A DNA stretch of 45,828 nt from an uncultured Bacteroides sp. (GTDB lineage: Bacteria; Bacteroidota; Bacteroidia; Bacteroidales; Bacteroidaceae), in the NCBI GenBank assembly GCA_947574505.1, contig CANPJW010000019.1, positions 1-45,828 of the forward strand, given 5' to 3'. Each line of letters begins with the position of its first letter. The first letter of the stretch is position 1. This document shows, piece by piece, positions 37,227-45,828 of the stretch. The notes beneath the pieces are model-generated. The model saw only the letters and a program-made list of their open reading frames with translations, made no database searches and was not told the DNA's origin. The position numbers and the translations under genes were made by a program.

Positions 37227-40031
37227 ATGACTAAACTGTTCTCGTTGTTTATTATATTGTCTTTTGTTCTCCCGGTTAGTGGACAGGAAAAGCTTGATTC
37301 AGATAAAGCAAGAAAAGAAAAAGCTTATCATTTGACGGGTTCTGTCAGAGAACAGGGAGAACGCCCTTATCCCGATCCTTTGCCGGATGTAAATATCCAA
37401 CTTTATTCTTTGCCTGATACGAGTTTTATAGAAGGTACGGTGAGCGATAAGAAGGGTGTTTTCCGTTTGTACCCTATGAATCCCGGTAATTATTTAATAA
37501 GGGCTTCTTTTTTAGGATATGAAACCATTGAAAAAAAAGTGAATATTCCTGCTTATCGGAAAGAAGTTTATGGAGGTGCTCTGATGATGAAACCTTCCAG
37601 TATTGTATTGGATGAAACGGTTATAAAGGCCGAACTGCAGAAAATGAAGATGTCCGGAGATACATTAGTATATAATACCGGAGCCTTTAAGACATCGGAA
37701 GGAGCTGTTCTGCAGGATTTGGTGAGGCAGCTTCCCGGATTGGAATTAGACGAGAAATCCGGCAAGATGAATTTTCATGGAAAGGAAATCACTCAGATCT
37801 TATTAAATGGAAAGGAGTTTTTTGCAGATAGCAAAGTTGCTTTGAACAATATGCCGGTAGATGCTTTGAAAGAGGTAAAGGTATACGAGCAGCAGTCGGA
37901 TAAAGAGCAAATGACAGGGGTGTCAGACGGTAAGAAGAAAACGGTGATGGATGTGAAGACCAAGAAGGATTTGACAGATGGATTAATGGGGGACGTTTCA
38001 GCTTTGAAAGGTTCGGGGGATATGTATGGAGCGAAAATGAGTTTGAATAAATTTGTCGGAAAATGGCGGATGTCCTTGTATGGTGATTTAGGAAAACTCC
38101 CCAGATATGGTAATTTTATCAGTGATATGGCCGATAATCCTGCTCAAATGAAGGATATTGGTTTTAGCTTGGGAACGGAAATAAAGAAGCTCAACCTCAA
38201 TGTCAGTGCTTCATATAATAATAATAAAAGCGCGGATGAATCGCGAAGCCAGTCAGAAGAATATCTGCCTAACGGTAGCCAATATGCCTATAATAAAGGC
38301 TTGAGTACGGGTAGGAATAGTTCTTTTTGGGAGAATATATATCTGACGGGAAGTTTGAGTGACCGGACGGAAATTAATTTCAGGCATAACATCAATCATA
38401 GCCGGTTAAATTCGGTATCAGAAAATATTTCGGCGACTTTCAGTACCAATCCTTTGGACTATGTTTCAGAGCCTTGGAGGGACGATGCAATGATTCCTCC
38501 TGAGTTCAGGATAAATAAAAATACGGGAAATTCTCAAAATAAGACGAACAATCTGATGATAGGCAATAATCTTTTGCTCACTCATAATTTGAATGATATC
38601 GGCCGGAAACTCTCCATAGAGTTAAGAAATGATTATAGTAATCAGGCGAGTGGTAATTATCAGCAATCGTCTATTACTTATTATCAATTGAAGAATGACC
38701 TGGGGGCAGATTCGGTTTTATATAGAAATCAATACCGGGAGTCACCTGCCAGAAATTTATTATTGGCGGGGGAGGTCAGCTATACGGAGCCAATAGGAAA
38801 ACAAATGCTTCAGGTTTATTATCGGCATGAGTATCAACGGCAGAGTAATAATGCGGTTACGTACAATTTGGATGAGGATGCTTTGTGGGGAAGTCTTCCA
38901 TCTGGTTATGAGGCAGGAAGGGTGGATAGTTTAAGTGATTATACTCGTAATGATCTTCATTCCAATGAATTCGGACTGCGCACCACACTTAATTGGAGAA
39001 AAGTGAGGTTGAATATCCGGTTTGGGCTGTCGCCTCAGAAGTCTACGACGAAAAGCAACAGGGGAAAAGTGAAGATAGATACGACCATTACCGTGTTGAA
39101 CATAGTGCCCGAACTGCATTTTGATTATGATTTGGGCAATAACCATAATATGAGTGTGTATTATAGCGGATACACCCGGCAGCCTTCCATTTATGATTTG
39201 TTGTCTGTGCCCGATTATACTAATCCTCTGAACATAACAATGGGGAATCCGGGGCTGAAACCCGCTTTCGGGCAAAGTATATCTGTGAATTACAGAGGAG
39301 GAAATATGGAAAAGCAGGAAATGTTATATTGTGGTTTGAGATATAATAATACGATAAATGATATAAGCCGGAAAAGAACCTATGATGAGAAGAGTGGGGT
39401 ATATACCAGTCGGCCCGAGAATATAAATGGTAATTGGGGCATTGGCGGGAATATATATTATACGAATAAATTATTCAAGAAAATTTTCGCTCGTCTTGCT
39501 ACTAATGCAAATTATAACCGGAGGGTTTCGTATGTGCAGATAATGGGAGAAGCCAATGAGAATGATCGTAACACCTCCCAAATGCTTTCCTTGATGCAGG
39601 ATGTGGAGTTTGCCTATAAATTGGAAGAGCATGAGTTTAAGATAAATGGAGCAATCACTTATCAGCAAGCCGATAACAGTTATACAAACAATTCGGATTA
39701 CAGGACGTATGACTTTTATTATGGCGCGGAGTGTCGACTGAAGTTACCTCTCAACTTGAATCTTTATACCGTTGTGAGAAGTATGAATCGCAGGGGATAT
39801 AAGGATGAGGCCTCCAATACGACGCAGTGGCTTTGGAACGGTGAGCTGACTTACAGTTTTCTGAAAGGGAAAAGAGGGTTGCTTAAATTTCAGGTTGTTG
39901 ATATTCTGCAACAACGGGATTTTGTCAATCGTTGGATGAATGATACCGGACAGGGAGAAACTTGGACTTGGGGATTGGGACGTTATGCGATGGCTACTTT
40001 TACTTATCGTTTTAATGATCTTTCCCGTTAG
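37227..40031 (+). CDS. Large outer-membrane beta-barrel protein (OMP_b-brl_3 type)
   Basis: A 934-residue outer-membrane protein. The signal peptide (L-F-S-L-F-I-I-L-S-F-V-L-P-V-S-G-Q) is followed by a carboxypeptidase-regulatory-like beta domain at about 35-125 and a plug-like region at about 130-230 (V-L-Q-D-L-V-R-Q-L-P-G, I-L-L-N-G-K-E-F-F). A long barrel rich in N and Y (about 250-934) ends the chain. It resembles TonB-dependent receptors in layout but is the OMP_b-brl_3 type. No SusD gene is adjacent, so it is not part of a glycan uptake locus. Confidence 0.85.
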   Translation: MTKLFSLFIILSFVLPVSGQEKLDSDKARKEKAYHLTGSVREQGERPYPDPLPDVNIQLYSLPDTSFIEGTVSDKKGVFRLYPMNPGNYLIRASFLGYETIEKKVNIPAYRKEVYGGALMMKPSSIVLDETVIKAELQKMKMSGDTLVYNTGAFKTSEGAVLQDLVRQLPGLELDEKSGKMNFHGKEITQILLNGKEFFADSKVALNNMPVDALKEVKVYEQQSDKEQMTGVSDGKKKTVMDVKTKKDLTDGLMGDVSALKGSGDMYGAKMSLNKFVGKWRMSLYGDLGKLPRYGNFISDMADNPAQMKDIGFSLGTEIKKLNLNVSASYNNNKSADESRSQSEEYLPNGSQYAYNKGLSTGRNSSFWENIYLTGSLSDRTEINFRHNINHSRLNSVSENISATFSTNPLDYVSEPWRDDAMIPPEFRINKNTGNSQNKTNNLMIGNNLLLTHNLNDIGRKLSIELRNDYSNQASGNYQQSSITYYQLKNDLGADSVLYRNQYRESPARNLLLAGEVSYTEPIGKQMLQVYYRHEYQRQSNNAVTYNLDEDALWGSLPSGYEAGRVDSLSDYTRNDLHSNEFGLRTTLNWRKVRLNIRFGLSPQKSTTKSNRGKVKIDTTITVLNIVPELHFDYDLGNNHNMSVYYSGYTRQPSIYDLLSVPDYTNPLNITMGNPGLKPAFGQSISVNYRGGNMEKQEMLYCGLRYNNTINDISRKRTYDEKSGVYTSRPENINGNWGIGGNIYYTNKLFKKIFARLATNANYNRRVSYVQIMGEANENDRNTSQMLSLMQDVEFAYKLEEHEFKINGAITYQQADNSYTNNSDYRTYDFYYGAECRLKLPLNLNLYTVVRSMNRRGYKDEASNTTQWLWNGELTYSFLKGKRGLLKFQVVDILQQRDFVNRWMNDTGQGETWTWGLGRYAMATFTYRFNDLSR

Positions 40032-40036
40032 GAGAT

Positions 40037-40079
40037 AAAAAAGGAGCTGATTCAGGCAAAACGAATCAGTTCCTTTTTG
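40037..40079. terminator. Bidirectional intrinsic terminator
   Basis: CTGATTC (40047-40053) pairs with GAATCAG (40063-40069), extended by GGA/TCC and flanking A and T runs. It separates the convergent barrel and carB genes. Confidence 0.9.
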
Positions 40080-40096
40080 AATATCCCTAAGAAAGA

Positions 40097-43000
40097 TTAT
40101 TTGTAATCTTGCCAGCTCTTTATCTGAATATCCTTTTCACTCATTTCACAGAATGCTTCAATGAAAGCACTTGCCAAACGGGCGTTGGTAATCAAAGGAA
40201 TATTGTGGTCGATTGCTCCACGACGAATTTTGTAACCATTAGTCAGCTCACGTTTGGTATGGTTTTTCGGAATGTTGACTATCAGGTCGAATTTATGTTC
40301 GGCAATCATCTTCATGACATTGTTTTCTGCATCGGGCTTTTCATCCGGCCAGTAAACCGGTGTGGTATTTACTCCGTGTGCATTCAAGAAAGTTGCGGTT
40401 CCGGCAGTTGCATAGATCTCATATCCTTTTTCTGCCAGCATACGGCTTGCTTCCAGCAAATCTACTTTGGATTTGGTGGCACCTGACGAGAACATGACAG
40501 ATTTTGTAGGAATCTTGAAACCGACAGCAATCATAGAGTTCAGCAAAGCTTCATGGAAGTCATCACCGATACAACCCACTTCACCTGTTGAAGACATATC
40601 TACGCCCAATACAGGGTCTGCCTTGTGCAGACGGGAGAAAGAGAACTGGGAAGCTTTCACACCGATCCAGTCAATATCGAATGCCGACTTGTCCGGTTGG
40701 CTGTATGGAGCACCCAACATGATGCGGGTTGCGGTTTCAATGAAGTTGCGTTTCAATACTTTGGAAACAAACGGGAATGAACGTGATGCGCGCAGGTTGC
40801 ATTCAATCACTTTCACTTCATTGTTCTTAGCCAGGAACTGCATGTTGAACGGACCGGAAATGTTTAATTCTTTAGCGATACGGCGACCAATCTTCTTGAT
40901 ACGGCGTGCTGTTTCGAAATAAATCTTCTGAGCCGGGAATACTAATGTGGCATCACCTGAATGGACACCTGCATATTCAATGTGTTCGGAGATGGCATAT
41001 TCCACTATTTCACCGTTTTGGGCTACAGCGTCGAATTCTATTTCTTTAGTATCTTGCATGAATTGGGATACGACTACCGGATATTCTTTAGAAACTTCTT
41101 TAGCCATCTGCAAGAATTCCTTCAGTTCATCTTCGTTATAGCATACGTTCATGGCAGCGCCAGAGAGCACATAGGAAGGACGGACCAATACCGGGTAACC
41201 TACTTTGTTTACAAATTCTTCCATGTCTTCCAGGCTGGTCAATTCTTTCCATGCCGGTTGGTCAATACCCAGTTGGTCAAGCATGGCCGAGAATTTATGA
41301 CGGTTTTCCGCACGGTCGATAGAAAGCGGAGAAGTTCCCAATACAGGTACCGACTGACGGTGAAGCTTCATCGCCAGGTTATTAGGTATTTGTCCACCTA
41401 CCGATACAATGACACCACCCGGCTGCTCCAGATCAATCACGTCAAGTACACGTTCAAATGAAAGTTCGTCAAAATACAGACGGTCGCACATATCATAGTC
41501 GGTAGAAACTGTTTCGGGGTTATAGTTAATCATGATGGATTTGTAACTCAACTTGCGTGCGGTTTGGACAGCATTTACAGAGCACCAGTCGAATTCCACG
41601 GATGAACCGATGCGGTAAGCGCCTGAACCTAATACAACTACCGATTTTTCATTTTTATAATAATTGACGTCATAACCCGTAGTAGCGTATGTCATATACA
41701 GGTAATTGGTCAATTCGGGATGTTCAGATGCGACGGTATTGATACGCTTGACAGCCGGAAGGATATTCAAAGCTTTACGACGGACGCGTACAGCCAAGTT
41801 CTCCTTTTCCATATTGCCACTGGCTTTCAATACGAAGCGTGCAATCTGGAAGTCGGAGAAGCCTAATACTTTAGCTTGGCGAAGCACATCTTCGGGCAGA
41901 TCCTCAATCTTATTATAAGTCGAAAGTTTGGCCTTATAGTCAACGATGTTTTTCAACTTACCCAGGAACCACGGGTCGATTTTGGTCAGTTCGTGGATGC
42001 GTTCAATGCTGTATCCTTCTTCCAATGCCGAGGCGATGGAGAAAATACGGAGGTCTGTCGGGTTGGCCAGTTCCTCATCCAGGTTTTCAAATTTAGTATG
42101 GTCATTTCCTACGAAACCATGCATACCCTGACCTATCATACGAAGACCTTTCTGAATGATTTCTTCGAAAGAGCGGCCTATAGACATGATTTCACCCACA
42201 GACTTCATGCTGGAGCCAATCTGGCGTGATACACCTGCGAATTTAGTCAAGTCCCAACGGGGGATTTTACAAATCAAGTAATCCAACTGGGGAGCTTCGT
42301 AGGCTGAGTTGGGAGTACCCATCTCGCCAATCTGGTCTAGTGTGTAGCCTAAAGCGATTTTGGCGGCAACGAATGCCAGAGGGAATCCGGTTGCTTTAGA
42401 AGCCAAGGCAGAAGAACGGCTCAGGCGTGCATTTACTTCGATAACACGGTAGTCATTCGTTTCTGCATTGAAAGCATACTGGATATTACATTCACCCACA
42501 ATACCCAAGTGACGGATACATTTTGTAGACAAATCTTGCAACATTGTTACTTGTTCTTCTGTCAGAGAGCAAGTGGGGGCCACCACGATAGATTCACCGG
42601 TATGGATTCCCAGCGGGTCGAAGTTTTCCATGCTTGCCACTGTAAAACAATGGTCGTTGGCATCGCGGATTACTTCGAATTCTATTTCTTTCCAACCTTT
42701 CAATGACTCTTCAACCAGGATCTGTTTAGAGAATGCGAATGAACTTTCAGCCAGTTTGATGAAAGCTTCTTCATCCGGACAGATGCCGCTGCCTAAACCA
42801 CCTAGTGTGTATGCGGAGCGTACCATAACCGGATAACCGATTTCGCGGGCAGCTTTCAGAGCCTCTTCCATACTTTCCACGGCGTGGCTCTTCGGGGTTT
42901 TCATCGGAATTTCATCCAGCTTCTTTACGAATAAATCACGGTCTTCAGTGTACATGATGGCTTCTACCGAAGTACCCAATACTTCTACACCATATTTCTT

Positions 43001-43318
43001 CAGTGTACCGTTCAGGTAAAGTTCGGTACCGCAGTTCAATGCAGTTTGTCCACCGAAAGCCAATAAAATACCGTCCGGTTGTTCTTTTTTGATAATTTCT
43101 TCAACAAAGAAGGGAGTGACAGGAAGAAAATAAACCTTGTCGGCTATGCCTTCCGAAGTCTGGATAGTCGCGATGTTAGGATTTACCAACACCGAATGAA
43201 TGCCTTCTTCGCGCAATGCTTTCAGCGCTTGTGAACCTGAGTAGTCAAACTCTCCTGCCTGGCCTATCTTGAGTGCACCCGAACCCAATACCAGGACTTT
43301 CTTTAAATCCTTTTTCAT
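40097..43318 (-). CDS. carB: Carbamoyl-phosphate synthase large subunit
   Basis: A 1073-residue synthase subunit making carbamoyl phosphate from bicarbonate, ammonia and ATP for pyrimidine and arginine synthesis. Two homologous ATP-grasp halves are visible, each opening with an L-G-S-G-A-x-x-I-G motif (near 10 and 560), followed by a C-terminal MGS-like allosteric domain (about 935-1073). Length is normal. The carA gene for the glutaminase subunit is not adjacent. The gene has its own promoter and a leader of about 140 nt containing an intrinsic terminator. Confidence 0.97.
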   Translation of the reverse strand: MKKDLKKVLVLGSGALKIGQAGEFDYSGSQALKALREEGIHSVLVNPNIATIQTSEGIADKVYFLPVTPFFVEEIIKKEQPDGILLAFGGQTALNCGTELYLNGTLKKYGVEVLGTSVEAIMYTEDRDLFVKKLDEIPMKTPKSHAVESMEEALKAAREIGYPVMVRSAYTLGGLGSGICPDEEAFIKLAESSFAFSKQILVEESLKGWKEIEFEVIRDANDHCFTVASMENFDPLGIHTGESIVVAPTCSLTEEQVTMLQDLSTKCIRHLGIVGECNIQYAFNAETNDYRVIEVNARLSRSSALASKATGFPLAFVAAKIALGYTLDQIGEMGTPNSAYEAPQLDYLICKIPRWDLTKFAGVSRQIGSSMKSVGEIMSIGRSFEEIIQKGLRMIGQGMHGFVGNDHTKFENLDEELANPTDLRIFSIASALEEGYSIERIHELTKIDPWFLGKLKNIVDYKAKLSTYNKIEDLPEDVLRQAKVLGFSDFQIARFVLKASGNMEKENLAVRVRRKALNILPAVKRINTVASEHPELTNYLYMTYATTGYDVNYYKNEKSVVVLGSGAYRIGSSVEFDWCSVNAVQTARKLSYKSIMINYNPETVSTDYDMCDRLYFDELSFERVLDVIDLEQPGGVIVSVGGQIPNNLAMKLHRQSVPVLGTSPLSIDRAENRHKFSAMLDQLGIDQPAWKELTSLEDMEEFVNKVGYPVLVRPSYVLSGAAMNVCYNEDELKEFLQMAKEVSKEYPVVVSQFMQDTKEIEFDAVAQNGEIVEYAISEHIEYAGVHSGDATLVFPAQKIYFETARRIKKIGRRIAKELNISGPFNMQFLAKNNEVKVIECNLRASRSFPFVSKVLKRNFIETATRIMLGAPYSQPDKSAFDIDWIGVKASQFSFSRLHKADPVLGVDMSSTGEVGCIGDDFHEALLNSMIAVGFKIPTKSVMFSSGATKSKVDLLEASRMLAEKGYEIYATAGTATFLNAHGVNTTPVYWPDEKPDAENNVMKMIAEHKFDLIVNIPKNHTKRELTNGYKIRRGAIDHNIPLITNARLASAFIEAFCEMSEKDIQIKSWQDYK

Positions 43319-43364
43319 TGAAAGTTTCTTTTATTATAATAGTTGTTTTAATGTCGCTAAATAT

Positions 43365-43406
43365 TAAAAAAAATGCGTCCATCCTCGTACGAGGACTAAC
43401 GCATTT
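43365..43406 (-). terminator. Intrinsic terminator in the carB leader (attenuator candidate)
   Basis: On the minus strand AAATGCGT pairs with ACGCATTT, with an inner stem CCTC/GAGG within the palindrome CCTCGTACGAGG and wobble pairs between; at least six T follow. It lies about 50 nt before carB and downstream of the carB promoter, so it can cut the carB transcript short. It may also stop read-through from the upstream lipoprotein gene. Confidence 0.75.
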
Positions 43407-43465
43407 GTTCGTATGTCTATATTATCTTTGTTCCTGTAGGATACATAGCATTACTAAATTTTGTG

Positions 43466-43496
43466 CAAAGTAACGACTTATTTCCAAGATAACAAA
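43466..43496 (-). promoter_or_regulatory. Promoter for carB
   Basis: On the minus strand TTTG (43493-43496), a 19-bp spacer and TTACTTTG (43466-43473) resemble the consensus; the -7 box deviates in its second base. Transcription would start near 43459. Confidence 0.55.
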
Positions 43497-43572
43497 ATAA
43501 ATCAAGATCTTTGTCAACACAAATTAAAATAAAAGTCTGAAATCCTCTCCGAATGTTCTGTTTTTTGTATAT

Positions 43573-44364
43573 TTATTCGGATACTTCTGTATCATCGGCA
43601 TACGAAAAGCGGAATGAATATCCTATATTTTCCGATCCGCCCATCAGGGTCATATCTTTTAGTCTTCCATCCTGCCGGAAACTATAGTCGTATATATAAT
43701 AAGTGTCTTCCAGAATATTGGCGCTTCTTTTCCCTAGAATTTCGGCCATCTGTCCGAAAGTGTTCATTACGGTGGTATAGTTTTCACGGTCATCAATCCA
43801 TTGTGCCAGTGTGTTCAAGTCCAGACTATAATCATTGGCGATATTGGAAACTCTGTAATCACTGTTGTAAGTTCCTCTTGGAGTAGTGGTTATGGAAGAT
43901 AGATTTCCGCTTTCCCAATTGTATTCCAATACGGTTCCATTGTTATTGCAGCTTTTCAGATAACCTTCATTGTCATAAGAATAGGTTACCGGATTTTCCC
44001 GGTTGGAGAATTTGCATACATAACTTCTGCCGTTTTCCAACGAGGTGCTTATTTCTACCAAAGGAGAATTTTCCGTAGAGTAAGTATAACTGACTTCAGA
44101 GTTCTCTTTGTACGTGTAATTTACTGCCGCTAACGGTGAACTGCTATAAATGCGGGTCAGCCGTTTGTTGTTGTCGTAAGTGAGGCTTATCATTCCCTGA
44201 TAAGTGATAACATCTGAAATTTTATGCACTTTAATTCCGGTAATCATCCGTGAAGGTTCCGGTACGGGAATACTTTTATCGTCATCATCGGAACATGCGG
44301 CAAAGAACAGGCTTGCTACAGAAATAAATAGAGCTAGTTTAATGGTCGGTCTTAGTTTATTCAT
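43573..44364 (-). CDS. DUF4595-like lipoprotein
   Basis: A 263-residue lipoprotein: signal peptide with lipobox F-A-A-C24 followed by S-D-D-D-D-K, a tail typical of surface-exposed Bacteroides lipoproteins. The mature part has Y-D-N-N/E repeats (L-T-Y-D-N-N-K-R-L-T-R-I, Y-S-Y-D-N-E-G-Y-L-K-S) like RHS/DUF4595 proteins. Function is unknown. It precedes carB on the same strand but the gap holds the carB promoter and leader, so the two are probably regulated apart. Confidence 0.8.
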   Translation of the reverse strand: MNKLRPTIKLALFISVASLFFAACSDDDDKSIPVPEPSRMITGIKVHKISDVITYQGMISLTYDNNKRLTRIYSSSPLAAVNYTYKENSEVSYTYSTENSPLVEISTSLENGRSYVCKFSNRENPVTYSYDNEGYLKSCNNNGTVLEYNWESGNLSSITTTPRGTYNSDYRVSNIANDYSLDLNTLAQWIDDRENYTTVMNTFGQMAEILGKRSANILEDTYYIYDYSFRQDGRLKDMTLMGGSENIGYSFRFSYADDTEVSE

Positions 44365-44395
44365 CGAAACAATTATTATATGTGAAATAGCGGTT

Positions 44396-44403
44396 CAAAG
44401 TTA
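44396..44403 (-). promoter_or_regulatory. Promoter -7 element for the DUF4595-like gene
   Basis: TAACTTTG on the minus strand, about 32 bp before the start codon; no clear -33 element. Confidence 0.55.
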
Positions 44404-44425
44404 AGTGTTTGTGTCAGAATATTCC

Positions 44426-44433
44426 TATCTTTG
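44426..44433 (+). promoter_or_regulatory. Promoter -7 element for trpS
   Basis: TATCTTTG, about 35 bp before the start codon. A TTTG at 44408-44411 is only 14 bp away and may not be a true -33 element. Confidence 0.6.
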
Positions 44434-44467
44434 CGTAATTTTTAATATAAGATAATATTTAAGAGAT

Positions 44468-45562
44468 ATGGGAAAAGAAAAAATCATACTGACCGGTGAC
44501 CGTCCTACGGGAAGATTGCATATCGGTCATTACGTAGGTTCGTTGAAGCGCAGAGTTGAACTTCAGAATTCCGGACTGTATGACAAGACTTTTATTTTCA
44601 TTGCCGATGCGCAGGCATTAACCGATAATATAGAAAATCCCGAGAAGGTGCGTCAGAATGTGATTGAGGTGGCGCTTGATTATATGGCTGTCGGTCTGGA
44701 CCCGATGAAGTCCACCATCTTTATCCAGTCTCAGATTCCCGAATTGTGCGAATTGACTTTCTATTATATGGATTTGGTCACAGTGTCACGCTTGCAGCGT
44801 AACCCGACAGTGAAAACCGAAATCCAGATGCGTAATTTTGAAACCAGCATCCCGGTAGGGTTCTTCACTTATCCTATCAGTCAGGCTGCTGATATTACCG
44901 CTTTCAAAGCAACTACCGTTCCGGTGGGTGAAGATCAGGAGCCGATGATTGAGCAGACCCGTGAAATTGTACGTCGTTTCAATCATATTTATGGTGATAC
45001 GTTGGTAGAACCCGAAATCCTGTTGCCGGACAATGCGGCTTGTCTGCGTCTGCCGGGTACGGATGGAAAGGCTAAGATGAGCAAATCATTGGGTAACTGT
45101 ATTTATTTGTCGGACACAGCCGACGAGGTGGAAAAGAAAGTGAAGAGCATGTATACCGACCCTACTCACCTGAAAGTTTCTGATCCGGGTAAATTGGAAG
45201 GAAATACAGTATTCACTTATCTGGATGCTTTTTGTAAGCCTGAGCATTTTGGACGTTATTTGCCCGATTATCCTAATTTGGATGAACTGAAGGCACATTA
45301 CACCCGTGGTGGATTGGGAGACATGAAGGTGAAGAAGTTCCTTGCCGCTATTATGCAAGAAGAATTGACGCCTATCCGCGAACGTCGTAAAGAGTTTGAA
45401 AAGGATATTCCGGCTATTTACGATATGTTACGTAAGGGATGCGAAACAGCCCGTGCTACGGCAACCGCTACATTGGATGAAGTACGCAAGGCGATGAAGA
45501 TTAACTATTTTGATGATGTGGAATTGATTGCCGAACAGGCAAAGCGTTTCGGGCAGGAATAA
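44468..45562 (+). CDS. trpS: Tryptophanyl-tRNA synthetase
   Basis: A 364-residue class I aminoacyl-tRNA synthetase charging tRNA-Trp. The HIGH signature is in G-R-L-H-I-G-H-Y (15-22) and the KMSKS signature is exact (K203-M-S-K-S207). Length is slightly above the usual 330-350. It has its own promoter and terminator, with no T-box or other leader structure visible. Confidence 0.97.
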   Translation: MGKEKIILTGDRPTGRLHIGHYVGSLKRRVELQNSGLYDKTFIFIADAQALTDNIENPEKVRQNVIEVALDYMAVGLDPMKSTIFIQSQIPELCELTFYYMDLVTVSRLQRNPTVKTEIQMRNFETSIPVGFFTYPISQAADITAFKATTVPVGEDQEPMIEQTREIVRRFNHIYGDTLVEPEILLPDNAACLRLPGTDGKAKMSKSLGNCIYLSDTADEVEKKVKSMYTDPTHLKVSDPGKLEGNTVFTYLDAFCKPEHFGRYLPDYPNLDELKAHYTRGGLGDMKVKKFLAAIMQEELTPIRERRKEFEKDIPAIYDMLRKGCETARATATATLDEVRKAMKINYFDDVELIAEQAKRFGQE

Positions 45563-45582
45563 AATAAATTCAAAAGGAAAAA

Positions 45583-45622
45583 GGGGAAACTATATATAAT
45601 AAGGTATAGTTTCCCTTTTTTG
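45583..45622 (+). terminator. Intrinsic terminator after trpS
   Basis: GGGAAACTATA (45584-45594) pairs with TATAGTTTCCC (45605-45615), followed by TTTTTT. Confidence 0.9.
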
Positions 45623-45720
45623 TTTCTTGAATGATAAGACAGGATTTGTAATTTATCCTCTGTATTTCAGTGTGTTAAGTGCTTAATTGAAAAATAAATG
45701 AAAAAATAGTGTGCATAAAA

Positions 45721-45751
45721 TTTGCAGTTATCGGAAATAGCCGTATCTTTG
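45721..45751 (+). promoter_or_regulatory. Promoter for the tRNA gene
   Basis: TTTG (45721-45724), a 19-bp spacer and TATCTTTG (45744-45751) match the Bacteroidetes consensus. Transcription would start near 45758, about 20 bp before the tRNA. Confidence 0.8.
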
Positions 45752-45777
45752 CAACGCTTTTGAAACAAGAGGTTATC

Positions 45778-45828
45778 GGGCGTTTAGCTCAGCTGGTTCA
45801 GAGCATCTGCCTTACAAGCAGAGGGTCG
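45778..45828 (+). tRNA. tRNA-Val(UAC), truncated by the window end
   Basis: The 5' acceptor strand GGGCGTT, the D arm (GCTC...GAGC) and the anticodon arm (TCTGC/GCAGA) with loop CTTACAA are seen. The anticodon TAC is at 45813-45815, reading GUA valine codons. The T arm and 3' acceptor strand lie beyond the window. Confidence 0.92.

Overview
The window looks like chromosomal DNA of a Bacteroidales gut bacterium, genus Bacteroides or Phocaeicola. The evidence is the recurring Bacteroidetes promoter form (-7 TAnnTTTG, sometimes with a -33 TTTG about 20 bp upstream), the general lack of strong Shine-Dalgarno sequences, protein families typical of the group (OmpA-like porin, OMP_b-brl_3 barrel, DUF4595 lipoprotein, BT4734/VirE-type protein, RRM RNA-binding protein) and the gene order yceD-rpmF-fabH-era-der. 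The species cannot be fixed from this alone.

Layout. 1-511: terminator of an upstream gene, then a non-coding element whose two ends are complementary. 544-4733: yceD, rpmF, fabH, era, der (translation, fatty-acid initiation, ribosome assembly). 4812-7260: MlaF/MlaE lipid transporter parts (minus strand) and LptB (plus strand). 7341-13887: small RRM protein (minus strand), then trigger factor, ClpP, ClpX and RecQ (plus strand). 13950-17243: a GC-rich insert holding a primase/helicase-like BT4734/VirE protein and a DUF6078-type protein, with an array of four dyad repeats and two clusters of GTGACGGA-type motifs. 17471-26442: guaB followed by a compact run of three parvulin-type chaperone genes, an OstA/LptA-like protein, a small membrane protein and mutL. 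26671-34467: a surface-antigen-type outer-membrane protein followed without a break by a sulfate activation and sulfonation operon (cysQ, SLC13 permease, cysC, cysD, cysN, sulfotransferase). 34545-40031: OmpA-family protein, YaaA, a TlpA-like thioredoxin and a large outer-membrane barrel. 40097-44364: carB with a long leader carrying an intrinsic terminator, and a lipoprotein. 44468-end: trpS and the 5' part of a tRNA-Val(UAC) gene.

Themes. Much of the window serves envelope construction (MlaEF, LptB, SurA-like chaperones, OstA-like protein, surface-antigen barrel, OmpA) and protein quality control (trigger factor, ClpXP). The sulfate operon reads as a complete route from sulfate uptake through APS and PAPS to transfer of a sulfo group, with CysQ removing the PAP by-product. 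The last gene belongs to the type known from gut Bacteroides to sulfonate sterols.

Most unusual signals: (1) the 17-bp dyads repeated four times every 22-23 bp, and the paired palindromic motif clusters flanking the VirE-type gene; (2) the roughly 280-bp element with complementary ends at 76-355, which could be a structured RNA or a MITE; (3) an intrinsic terminator inside the carB leader that looks like an attenuator; (4) the sulfonation operon fused to an outer-membrane protein gene.
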